A DNA stretch of 64,000 nt from Mactra quadrangularis (Eukaryota > Mollusca > Bivalvia > Venerida > Mactridae). This document shows positions 55,791 to 64,000 of the stretch, one piece after another (positions within the stretch are counted from its first letter, which is position 1; each line of letters begins with the position of its first letter). The notes below the pieces were generated by a model. The model searched no databases and had not been told where the DNA came from. It worked only from the letters and a program-made list of their open reading frames with translations. Both the position numbers and the translations under genes were made by a program. The stretch is taken from NCBI GenBank assembly GCA_025267735.1, contig CM046301.1, positions 61,275,872 through 61,339,871 of the forward strand. The letters run 5' to 3'.

Positions 55791-56178
55791 TAATATCTCT
55801 AAGCAAAAAAACTTTATTCTTACTGGATGACCATGAAGCAGACGTGAGAGTGATTAATCTTAGTTGTAAGAACTCGCTTCATAATCAAGCTAAAATAAGT
55901 TAATATAGACCTTAAACTAGAGCATAATTGGCGATATTGGAAGGCAGACAAAGAATAAAGCCAAGACAAAGACAGTGTTTAGCATATGTCATGACAATCA
56001 TTCATTTATAATTGTTGCTTTAAACTGCCGAGGGTTATAAAATTAACTAGAGATAAATCTTAATTAATTATTTACTTTATGTAAGAATAAATACAACAAT
56101 TTTCATTAATGATCTTTTCATACAATCAATATTAGAAGTAAATGTATTGTCAAAATTGATTTGTGGTATGTGAGAACT

Positions 56179-56379
56179 GTAGCCTGTTCAATTACACAAA
56201 ACGTTACACGTAACGATACATTCGGAACTCCTTGGCCATTCACTGCAAATAATCTCATCTAATACACAAATATGCGATCGTTCAAATATGTCCGAGATTA
56301 ATCGCAGTGAATGGCGGAGGAGTTCCGAATGTATCGTTACGGAACGTTCTGTAACGTTTTGTATAATTGAACATGCTAC
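56179..56379. mobile_element. Near-perfect 201-bp palindromic element
   Basis: The left arm has GTAGCCTGTTCAATTACACA, AAACGTTAC, ACGTAACGATACATTCGGAA, CTCCTTGGCCATTCACTGC. The right arm is the complement: GCAGTGAATGGCGGAGGAGT, TCCGAATGTATCGTTACGGA, ACGTTCTGTAACGTTTTGTA, TAATTGAACATGCTAC. Arms of about 90 bp pair with few gaps. The GCCTGTTCAATTA end and ACGTTCCGTAACG phrases link it to the family at 22954 and 28864. It could extrude as a cruciform or give a long hairpin RNA if transcribed. Confidence 0.85.
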
Positions 56380-56385
56380 TGTTCT

Positions 56386-57564
56386 GAGGGCAGTTTGGAC
56401 AAATGCATGTGTAAATCAAAGCACTGAATGCACTGTAAGTATTTAATGAAAGTTTGACAAAGTTGACTTAGAATGTATTTGGAAAATGATTAAATAAATA
56501 TAAATGCAATTATGTGTGAGGAACAGAGCCGAGGACATACAAATGTAAAAATAATGATATTTAAGGGTATACCTCTTTAACTGACAGAATAAATTTCAAA
56601 AAGTATAATCATATATTGGTCATGCATTGACATGACTAAATCACAATTAAATTTGTAAAAATACATGTTTGTGAATTAATGCAAATAGTAGAATTATCAA
56701 ATTCTTTTTTTTGTCTTGCAAACCGAAAACTAATTTCATTTTCGAAGTGGAATTTAAAGATAGTATGTACATGCTTTTACTTAACCCATGCACGAAAATT
56801 TTTGTTAAAGTTAACATTTAAACATGATTTAGCATTTTAGATTCAATATCATGTAAAATGATTTCTCAATAAATAAATGAATGCATAATTACCTTAAAAA
56901 TGTAATGAAATCTAATTGCATACAAATTGAGAGAAATTAGAATATTTTATCAATTGAAAGCAGATAGTATTCATAATGAATAACCATTAGTTATACAGGT
57001 GTCATGCAAACTGCACTATTACCGTAAAACTCCTAATATAAGACTACCAGTTGATTTTGTTTCAAATTATATCTAAATTTAAAAGGCTGTCATAATTGAG
57101 GTAAAACACCATTTAATCATTGTTTGAAAATTTAAACATTGATTATATGCTGAGATTGGTCTCATTTTTCAGATGGTCATGAGATGTGATAAGTTACCGT
57201 ATTATTTATAAAAAAATTAGAAATTCTATATTTTTATTTACCCTTCATATTGCTAAGAAATGGTAATAAAAGAGTTATGTAAGAGAACTGATCAATTCAG
57301 TATAAAATCTATGTATGAGCTTAATAATATCTGCATCTCATTCATGGTTGAATAATAAAATAATAGTTTAGATTAAAATCAATATTAATGGGTCAATTAA
57401 AAACTAGTCTATAATCTTCTATATAATAAAATGTAATTAGATTAGTTAAGTGCCGCCTCATCACAACAGGTTTTGTTACTTCTCTCACTCAAGAGCTGTG
57501 GTGTTGAGAAAAGTAGTTTTCAGAGATGTTTAATTTAAATTTTATGCCAACGGCAAACCATATT
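56386..57564. other. Repeat-poor non-coding AT-rich stretch, 1.2 kb
   Basis: No gene, RNA gene or repeat is recognised. This is among the most AT-rich parts of the window. Confidence 0.4.
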
Positions 57565-57702
57565 TTTTACATTTCCTCCTCGCCCTCACACAAGGAGCTG
57601 ACAATTTTTTCTTGTAACGGAAAAAATTGAAATTCTTGCAGAAACTTCATGGAGAAGTATATCCTGCAGTGTCCAAGAATCACAGCTGGTTCGCAGGGTC
57701 AC
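57565..57702 (+). repeat. Interspersed repeat R9 fragment at the SINE insertion site
   Basis: TCCTCGCCCTCACACAAGGA then GCTGACAATTTTTTCTTG matches 36768-36795 and 42117-42150. The SINE at 57716 inserted just downstream. The phrase AGAAACTTCATGGAGAAGTA here is not recognised in the other two fragments. Confidence 0.45.
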
Positions 57703-57715
57703 AGCCCATGCTAGT

Positions 57716-58031
57716 TTTTGTTTGTTTGTTTGTTTGTTGGGTTAAGCCCCGTAGCAATTGTGACATTATAGGTTATATCACGGCAGTCAGCCCACCTACT
57801 CACTGTTCCTGAAAAGGCTATATCTCTGGATTTAGCTGTTAACCAACTACTGAGCGCATACTTTCGCCAGTGACTGACTACTGCCCTACATGATTTAGAA
57901 TCAGTGGTAGGAGAAAGAATGGCCATAGAAATTATTTCATGACAAGCTTCACGAAAGTATGCCCCGCCCGGAACCCACGACCCCTCGATCAGTAGACTTG
58001 TGCGCTACCAATTGAACTAGCCGGGCGGCTT
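57716..58031 (-). mobile_element. SINE family A, full length, with perfect 13-bp target duplication
   Basis: On the minus strand it starts GCCGCCCGGCTAGTTCAATT then GGTAGCGCACAAG (A box), with GTGGGTTCCGGGCGGGGC in the B-box region, where a few bases are lost compared with 17682. The body is CTTTCGTGAAGCTTGTCATG, CCACTGATTCTAAATCATGT, CAGTCACTGGCGAAAGTATG, GGTTAACAGCTAAATCCAGA, GAACAGTGAGTAGGTGGGCT, and the tail is (CAAA)n. AGCCCATGCTAGT flanks it at 57703-57715 and 58032-58044. It is the best reference for family A here. Confidence 0.96.
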
Positions 58032-58074
58032 AGCCCATGCTAGTAAGACAGTATTGATAAACTTTATTCTACTA

Positions 58075-58176
58075 TGCATACATTTATAACCTTACTGATT
58101 TAAATACTCACAGCACTATTTCTGTACTTGCTATCCATGATCAATTATTTATATCAGTTGAGTTATTGTATGTGCC
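58075..58176. mobile_element. Foldback element family R2, copy 3
   Basis: The left arm TGCATACATTTATAACCTTA then CTGATTTAAATACTCA, and the right arm TATATCAGTTGAGTTATTGT then ATGTGCC, pair imperfectly. The loop CACAGCACTATTTCTGTACT matches the loop of the 11176 copy. Confidence 0.65.
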
Positions 58177-58276
58177 ACTGAGAGTTAAATAAAAATTATC
58201 AATATGTGGTACAGACTTACAGCTCACAAATAAGGATCAGACATGTTTTTTATAAACCATGGGATACAGATATAAT

Positions 58277-58765
58277 TAGGGGTGTAACAATATGGTAAAA
58301 ACTGTATTGCAATATATTGCAATATGCAAAACCCGTATTGCAATATATTGCAATAGGTACCGGTTTTTCGCTTAGACATGCAAAGCATTAATTGATGCAT
58401 TGTATCTCATCCTAATTGGATCAGCATAGTATGTATATGGGTATTTTCAAATGATTTCTTATCCAAATGTTTTAATTACTAGTGTAGAATGGTCTATATG
58501 TTAGAAAAATGCGTGGTTTGAAACACTATTGCGTATATTTTTCTATCAATTGACTAAATGTTTAACCTTTAAAAGCATAGTTAGATAATTTCAAGTATTC
58601 AATACATAGTAACATTTATTTAAACATTTAACTATCAGATTCTGATAAAACTAGCAGTATGACACATAACTACAAAACCAGTTCAAAGAAAAACAAACCG
58701 GTTAAAAACCGTCAGAACTCGTATTGCAATATGAACCGGTATATGGGTTAACCGTTACACCCCTA
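58277..58765. mobile_element. hAT-like non-autonomous element with perfect 8-bp target duplication
   Basis: TAGGGGTGTAAC (58277-58288) and GTTACACCCCTA (58754-58765) are perfect 12-bp inverted ends. GATATAAT flanks the element at 58269-58276 and 58766-58773. End sequence and 8-bp duplication together are diagnostic of the hAT superfamily. Subterminal regions carry repeated CCGTATTGCAATATATTGCA-type boxes on the left, and ACCGGTATA, AACCGGTT and CGTATTGCAATATGAACCGG on the right. These are candidate transposase-binding repeats. It is 489 bp with no transposase. Confidence 0.92.
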
Positions 58766-58773
58766 GATATAAT

Positions 58774-60185
58774 GCATATAGCTAATCGCCATCATACATA
58801 AATTTAATTTTATAATCTATTCATGTTGTCAAATGCATTTTTAACTTACAACATCTATCTGTCTTGTAGATAAATTGTGGTAAACATTCAACCACAAATA
58901 AACCTTGAAACAGAATGTCAACAAAACAACGGACAACATTATACATTATTTGACTTCACTACAATGATAAGTTTGTCAGTAAAATGTTACCCTCCTCCCC
59001 CTAACAACATAGTTTGTTGTCTCACTTGACAGCAATATGTGGCGAAGTATATTTATCAAAGCCTATGGAATGAAATTAGAAGGATTCAATGCTATTTAGT
59101 TCCTAGCCAATGACTTGTCTTTAACCCCCCTTCAGTACACGAGGTTCCAAATCCCGGCGCACTAAAAACTGCGCTATTGACCTTCAGGTTAACAAGGAAC
59201 TGAGTGAACCTAGAAAACTAGAACCGTTGTGGGGTTGGGAGAACTATATTTTATGCACTAGGTGTGATAAAAATTGGTTACGTATAAATGTCATTTAGCT
59301 TGTCTTTTTCATCTAAACTTGTTGATCTGGTCATCATTTTTGCCGTGTTAGGAACCATATAGGTCACGTGATTCCCCACACTGACAGAGTCTGACTAAAC
59401 CTGTGTTATTGAAAAGTACATCATATTTAACACAAAATGACAATAATAAGTTCAAGTAGGTCATACAATACCTTGACATTCCACAAGAGCAACAAATAGC
59501 AACATATTTTGGCAAAGAGGTAAAACTCTAAAATGCTATTACCCTTAACTTAATACAGTAAATATTTTGTGTAGGTGTACTGTTAATTGTTTTTCCAGAC
59601 AATCATTAATTAGTATTCCATTAATTATCAAATCAGATGCCCCCCTTTCAATTAATTACTTAGAACTCTCCACAGAGAGCAATTTCACATTGAGACACAA
59701 TAAATCATAGGACTGTTAACACCTCTGACAGCAAAGTCTTGCATATCGCACATCAATGTGTCAACATGAACGTTTTCCTACATTCCATGCATGCAGACAA
59801 TTACATACAACATTATCTTTCTGCATGAAGCATGTAAATAATGAATGTTTAATGCAAAATATCGGTAAAACGTGTCCAGGAAATAAAATTACCGGTATAG
59901 AAATAAAAAATCCAAGAAAATAGTTAATGAAAACCAGACCTTCTTAAATGTGGATACGTGACTACAAAGTGAACTTCTTTTGACTCCTTTCTCTTCTTAT
60001 TTAAAATTTATCATAGTTTACAAAGAACAGCCTCACAATTTTTTTCATGAGTTTTTAGGCCGATGGTAGCCTTTATTGGTAATGGCTAGCTGCTCAATCA
60101 AATCCAGGTAATATAGATTCTACCGCAAGCAAGGGTATGTAACTTTTATTATTAGTCATTGTTGAACCCAAATGAGATTTTACAA
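58774..60185. other. Mostly repeat-poor stretch with one SINE-B head remnant
   Basis: At about 59125-59190 GTTCCAAATCCCGGCGCACT then AAAAACTGCGCTATTGACC resembles the complement of the SINE-B head (AAATCCTGGCGCGCTACCAA then CTGCGCTATCGACC at 42650), without a body. The rest shows no gene or repeat. Confidence 0.5.
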
Positions 60186-60475
60186 ATTATTTTTTTATTG
60201 GGCTTAAAACCTTGTCAACACAAATTATTATCATTGTACAGCAGTTAGAACACCTAACCTTAGCTTTCCATGACCTTTGTCTGTAACCTACCCTTCCTTA
60301 AGGTCATCTACTTCTCCATATACAAAATAAATCAATGCTATCATGGAATTTTTATCAAAGGGTATTTAACCAGCCTAGGTAAGATTTGTACCAGTAACTC
60401 CATTAGCAGAAACTCTATCAGGACACTAGATCTGAAATCCAACATGTAATCTAATGCACTAAAGACCTGCAAGTG
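60186..60475 (-). mobile_element. SINE family B, strongly decayed
   Basis: TTTTATTGGGCTTAAAACCT, TGTCAACACAAATTATTATC, ACACCTAACCTTAGCTTTCC, TTTGTCTGTAACCTACCCTT, CTACTTCTCCATATAC, GTAAGATTTGTACC and CTAGATCTGAAATCC follow the complement of family B in order. Identity is low but the collinearity is clear. Confidence 0.75.
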
Positions 60476-60536
60476 ATATGGTGAAAAGAGCTGAAGAATA
60501 ACAGTTACCGATCAGTAGTGTAAAATTATTTACATG

Positions 60537-60715
60537 TACAGTCAGATCTCGATACAACCACATCCGTTATAACGACATTCTGGTTATACTGACATATTTT
60601 ATGGGAACCAATACCAACATGTACATTGTCGGAAGAATTCATTACACTGAGATATGCGTTATAACAACACATTTCCTGGAAACGAACGATGTCGTTGTAT
60701 CGAGATCTGACTGTA
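60537..60715. mobile_element. pogo-like MITE with perfect 22-bp inverted ends
   Basis: TACAGTCAGATCTCGATACA then AC (60537-60558) and the exact complement (60694-60715) bound a 179-bp element. TA at both ends with CAGT just inside fits the pogo/Tigger branch. Inner boxes CCGTTATAACGACATTCTGG and TGCGTTATAACAACACATTT extend the inverted pairing. It is non-coding. Confidence 0.88.
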
Positions 60716-60804
60716 AATGAAAATCATTTTATTTAGCTCATTGACCATCTTCATAGAGTAGCCTCATGAGTTAATGTACAGTGACATCACATTTACATTT
60801 CTCG

Positions 60805-60872
60805 TGCTTAGAGCAAAACTGTCGTAACTCACTCTTATTTTAACTTGAGTTACAACTGTTTTGCGCTAAGCC
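60805..60872. repeat. Hairpin element H, copy 5
   Basis: The left arm GCTTAGAGCAAAACTGTCGT then AACTCA pairs with TTGAGTTACAACTGTTTTGC then GCTAAGC around CTCTTATTTTAAC. The outer bases are GCTTAG/CTAAGC in place of GTTTAG/CTAAAC, a compensated pair. Confidence 0.85.
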
Positions 60873-61177
60873 TCCAATTTATTAGCTACATTGTATATTC
60901 CCTTCAAGTTCAGCTATAAATTCAGCCTGATTCCCCATTGACCATTTGGCTGCCGTTCCGTAACCAACAATCCATTATCTCTCATTCACTATTTTTTTAC
61001 AGTAAAAGATTTACTTGTTTTGTTGTTGTTGTCGTTTTAAACTACTATGAGCATATTGATCGAAAATTCTTAGTTTTATATTATTGTTCAGTTTATGTTT
61101 TCATATTTTATCATCTCTTGATCATTTTCATTTTTGTTTTCATTTAAACTTGTATTTCCTAATTATGCATATGATTG

Positions 61178-61238
61178 TGAAGCGCTTTTGAACATACAAA
61201 TGTATATTCAATTTGAAAAGAGCGTTATACAAATGCGG

Positions 61239-61281
<43 letters not shown>
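61178..61281 (+). mobile_element. Retroposon tail: GAAGCGCTTTTGAA ... (TAA)n
   Basis: GAAGCGCTTTTGAACA, then AAGAGCGTTATACAAATGCG then GTATATAATAAT, leads into about 13 TAA triplets (61242-61281). A phrase of the form AGCGCTATACAAATGCGGTA followed by a TAA/TTA array is a common 3' end of invertebrate retroposons. The body upstream is not recognisable, so this is a tail only. Confidence 0.6.
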
Positions 61282-61283
<2 letters not shown>

Positions 61284-62099
61284 TTTTGATTTCTAAGAAT
61301 GTACACTTACTAGTATAATATGTGACAGGACATTACTGGTAAATTATTTCTGTGAAACACATGTTAACATAGTAGTGAATGACCTTAATTTTTTTCTAAC
61401 ATGGAACAAAAACTTCGGAAATATTTACTACATTTTTTCCTGGTACAAACTAATGAAACACCTGTGACTATATTATGATACAATTAAGCACACTGTCCAC
61501 TTTCAATGAGGAGACAAGTGAATAATTGGACATAAAACTGCCTTTCATACTGACCTAGGTGATATAAATCATTATCTATAATACATTGATGGTGTTCCTA
61601 TACTTTAACAATGGGAAAACCATGTGAGAGTGAGGGAAGAGTTTATTAAGACTGAATTGGGGGGGGGGGGAGTAAAATATCTTTATAGTGGGGCATAAGT
61701 AAAAATATATTTTAAATTGGGTTTGAAGGGGGGAGGAAGGAGCATAAGTTAAAGAAACTAGTTCATATAGATAGACTCATAGAATAAATATAAAGACTCT
61801 GTAAATTTAAGTTTTGTAGATCGGTTGCCAGAAACTGCCTTTAAGCTATGTATTTTTTATTTCTAGGAATACCTTAGGGTTTCTTAGCAGAAATGGCTTT
61901 TACATATGTTCTTCAATGCTAATTTACTATGTTGAATGTAGATTTACCAAACTGCTTAGTTCAAAAACCTTATCTTTAAATTATAAATGACTAAGTAAAT
62001 CATTGACACCTCAATCTTAAACATATCCAGCAATAACAGGGAAAGTTTTCTGCTTGCCAGTTGATCCGTCTTATACATATTAAAGGTTATATTTAGTAC
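61282..62099. other. Non-coding stretch
   Basis: No gene is seen. A G run (GGGGGGGGGGGGAG at about 61661) and a GGGGGGAGGAAGGAG stretch at about 61728 are the only notable strings. Confidence 0.4.
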
Positions 62100-62500
62100 A
62101 AAGCATGTTTAACATCAGCTGTGCCATTTTTTTGTAGAGTTTTACTGCAAACGAAATCGCAGACGAATCGCAGCCGCCACAAACTTTCCATGCAATAGTC
62201 CTACAGCGGCCGTACGACGATCTCACATGCCGTAGGTTATTCGCTTGTTCGTTGCTTGACAACACTTGCCCTAGTAAGTACGACTGCTGTGAGATGATCC
62301 TGATGTTGCTGTACAAACACTCAAAACAGTGAAAAGACAGTTGTAAGATTTCGAAAAGTTTCGTACGTCATCCGTATGTCAATCTCACGACAAACCCAAA
62401 CTTGTAGGACAGTCGTACGATGTTCAAACGAATGCCAAATTCCTAATTGACATGCGACTGTTTCAAGAATGACGTACAGCAGTTGCACATCACTCACTGT
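62100..62500. repeat. CpG-rich segment with recurring TCGTACGA-type motifs
   Basis: This 400-bp segment is visibly richer in CG dinucleotides than its surroundings. It repeats strings such as GCGGCCGTACGACGATCTCA, AGTACGACTGCTGTGAGATG, CAGTCGTACGATGTTC and GACGTACAGCAGTTGC in both orientations. That looks like an old DNA element made of subrepeats, not a CpG-island promoter, since no gene follows. It shares the CCGTACG flavour of repeat R8. Confidence 0.45.
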
Positions 62501-63366
62501 CTTGCGGGGTCATTTGGGAAAATTTGACTTGTGACGTCTACGGCGATGTGATCACCTAAAAAATGCATGACTGTCTTGACCCTTTGGCACAAAGTTCTGC
62601 GATTTTTAAAAATTTTGTCATATGGCTGCCCCAAGCGTGATGTGAAGTAGGCTTCACTCTAAGTATTTGCAATCACATTTCAAAGTAGATATAACACTAT
62701 TGTATTTTAACCTTATAGCTTTTTAGACTCCAGGGATGCAACCCAAAGACAAAACCATTGAGTCGTATGTGATCATATATAACTAATGCTCAATGTAATG
62801 TTTGCAAGGTATCTAAATATAGCCCAAGTATTTCTGAATAATTAAGACATGATAAACCATTTTCTAAGAACATCAAATATCTTACCCAATTAATATGCGT
62901 TCAAGCACAAAAACCAATCATCCCAGAAGTGAATAAATAAGATGACAAATTGTTCATGCACAGTTTATCATAAACAATTTTACCTTTATTTATAAACACA
63001 CATTTCTATGATGTCAAATACATGTAAAATATTTAAATGAAATATAATTTTTATCCAATTATAACATTGGAGCCGATATTCAATTTTTTCGTAATTTACA
63101 ACGTCTATCATTGTATGGATTTTAACTACAATATTTTTACTATCATAATTGTCCTTTAAGTACATTTTTATTACGTAAACGCCCAAAAGTTTTTGAGTCA
63201 TTTCTCAATTATTCAAACTTTAAATATCCACTGTAAAAAGTTTGAAAATCTATAAATGTTAAATTAAAACCATATTTAAAAGCCTATAGTGTGAACCTAA
63301 CTTTGTCTTGTTGCCAAGTATTTCAAAGCTAAGAAAGATATTTGAAAATAATTGTTGAGGCATTGT
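62501..63366. other. Non-coding AT-rich stretch
   Basis: No gene or repeat is recognised. The minus-strand frame at 62986-63201 has no domain. Confidence 0.4.
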
Positions 63367-63430
63367 ATAGTGTAGTGGCCAATACCCTGAACTTTGAATT
63401 CTGAGAACTGGGTACAATTCCCTATGGTAG
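63367..63430 (+). other. tRNA-like fragment, probably a SINE head
   Basis: ATAGTGTAGTGGCCAATACC resembles an A-box region and CTGGGTACAATTCCCTATGG a B-box region, 45 bases apart. The spacing fits a tRNA-derived promoter. Acceptor pairing is poor and no SINE body follows. Confidence 0.4.
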
Positions 63431-63682
63431 CAAGTCAAATCCACCATTGAAGTTTTAGCTAAAATCTTGATTTTTGATACTATCAGAGAAACATTGGTAC
63501 CTCCATGTAGAAGAGTTACTGAAAACATGTAAAACAGAGTCAGGGTTAGTTAGTATGGGGAGCTCACCGTAGTCTACCCCCTCCCCCCTCTCTATCCACA
63601 AGTTATTACATGTAACTGAAAGAATGCCAATAAACAGCATACAATGGTAATTAACAAACAATCAGCATCAGTCATGAAATCA

Positions 63683-63745
63683 ATTTTTTGTTGGATTTAA
63701 CGTCTTCGCAACACATTGTATAGGTCATAATATTTTGGTGGGCCA
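63683..63745 (-). mobile_element. SINE family C, 3' tail fragment
   Basis: TTTTTTGTTGGATTTAACGT then CTTCGCAACACATTGTATAG then GTCATAA is the complement of the 3' end of family C (ACCTATATATGTGTTGAATG then CGACGTTAAA). The body and head are missing. Confidence 0.6.
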
Positions 63746-64000
63746 AAATTTTAATATTAACTTTTTCATAGCATAAATAATTACAAATATGTATTTCAAT
63801 TCATGTTTAGAAATGACTGTACAGCTAACAGAAATCAAAACTGTCAGCAATAATATGTTCTGTATAAAAATTGCACAAATCTGTAAAAAATTTGGTCTGG
63901 ACTTGAATTTTGTCTGAAGCCCCCTAAGCCCACACCACAGTCCCATCAAAAACGATTTTCCTGAAGTCCCTTTAACGATACGAGTCTGTTCCATATTTAA

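Noticed and set aside
60938..61147. Hydrophobic plus-strand frame resembling a membrane peptide
   Set aside because: T-rich DNA gives Phe, Leu, Ile and Val codons by composition. It lies just upstream of a retroposon tail and has no conserved partner.

Overview
This is a eukaryotic, gene-free, repeat-dense stretch of nuclear DNA that is roughly two-thirds A+T by eye. The organism is most likely a marine invertebrate, and a mollusc (probably a bivalve) fits best. The grounds are several tRNA-derived SINE families with short A/T-rich tails, very many short palindromic DNA-transposon derivatives, and abundant minisatellites. That assignment is inference; nothing in the window fixes a species.

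No protein-coding gene could be supported on either strand. All open frames are short (about 100 codons or fewer), lack recognisable domains, and mostly overlap repeats. The only sequence of recognisable protein origin is a decayed C-terminal end of a LINE reverse-transcriptase reading frame near 14.0-14.2 kb. The window is therefore intergenic or lies inside a very large intron. No functional tRNA, rRNA or snRNA gene was seen.

Mobile elements, by class. (1) hAT-like non-autonomous elements: 58277-58765 has a perfect 8-bp target duplication; 28372-28752 and 6963-7397 have near-complete ones; a G/C-run family at 11446, 21757 and 33945 has 5-bp duplications. (2) pogo- or Tc1/mariner-like elements with TA-flanked ends: 2025-2515, 10898-11150, 60537-60715, and weaker candidates at 18259 and 23833. 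(3) Unclassified MITE and foldback families with two to five copies each. These include a ~215-bp family ending in AGGCCACAACAAGTTG (five copies), a ~68-bp near-perfect hairpin (five copies plus one decayed), a CCTGTTCA family, and a ~239-bp family of which one copy has landed inside a SINE. (4) tRNA-derived SINEs. Family A is at 17.6, 39.2, 39.9 and 57.7 kb. Family B is at 24.2, 42.4, 46.2 and 49.3 kb, with decayed copies elsewhere. Family C is at 25.4 kb, family D at 44.9 and 55.0 kb. Four copies keep perfect 12-14 bp target duplications.

Tandem arrays make up much of the rest: 27/22-bp units (12.5-13.2 kb), a CATCATGTGA-based array (19.6-20.5 kb), 67-bp units (29.3-30.2 kb), 27-bp units (36.6 kb), ~26-bp units (36.9-37.5 kb), 34-bp units with a 68-bp higher-order pattern (45.2-45.9 kb), 16-bp units (47.7-48.6 kb), ~30-bp units (52.1 kb) and ~82-bp units with an internal inversion (52.6-53.3 kb). 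Between 30.2 and 33.9 kb, 40.6 and 42.1 kb, and 58.8 and 60.2 kb the sequence looks largely single-copy, with no gene signal that I could read. No novel multi-gene system is present; what is unusual is the density and nesting of short palindromic elements.
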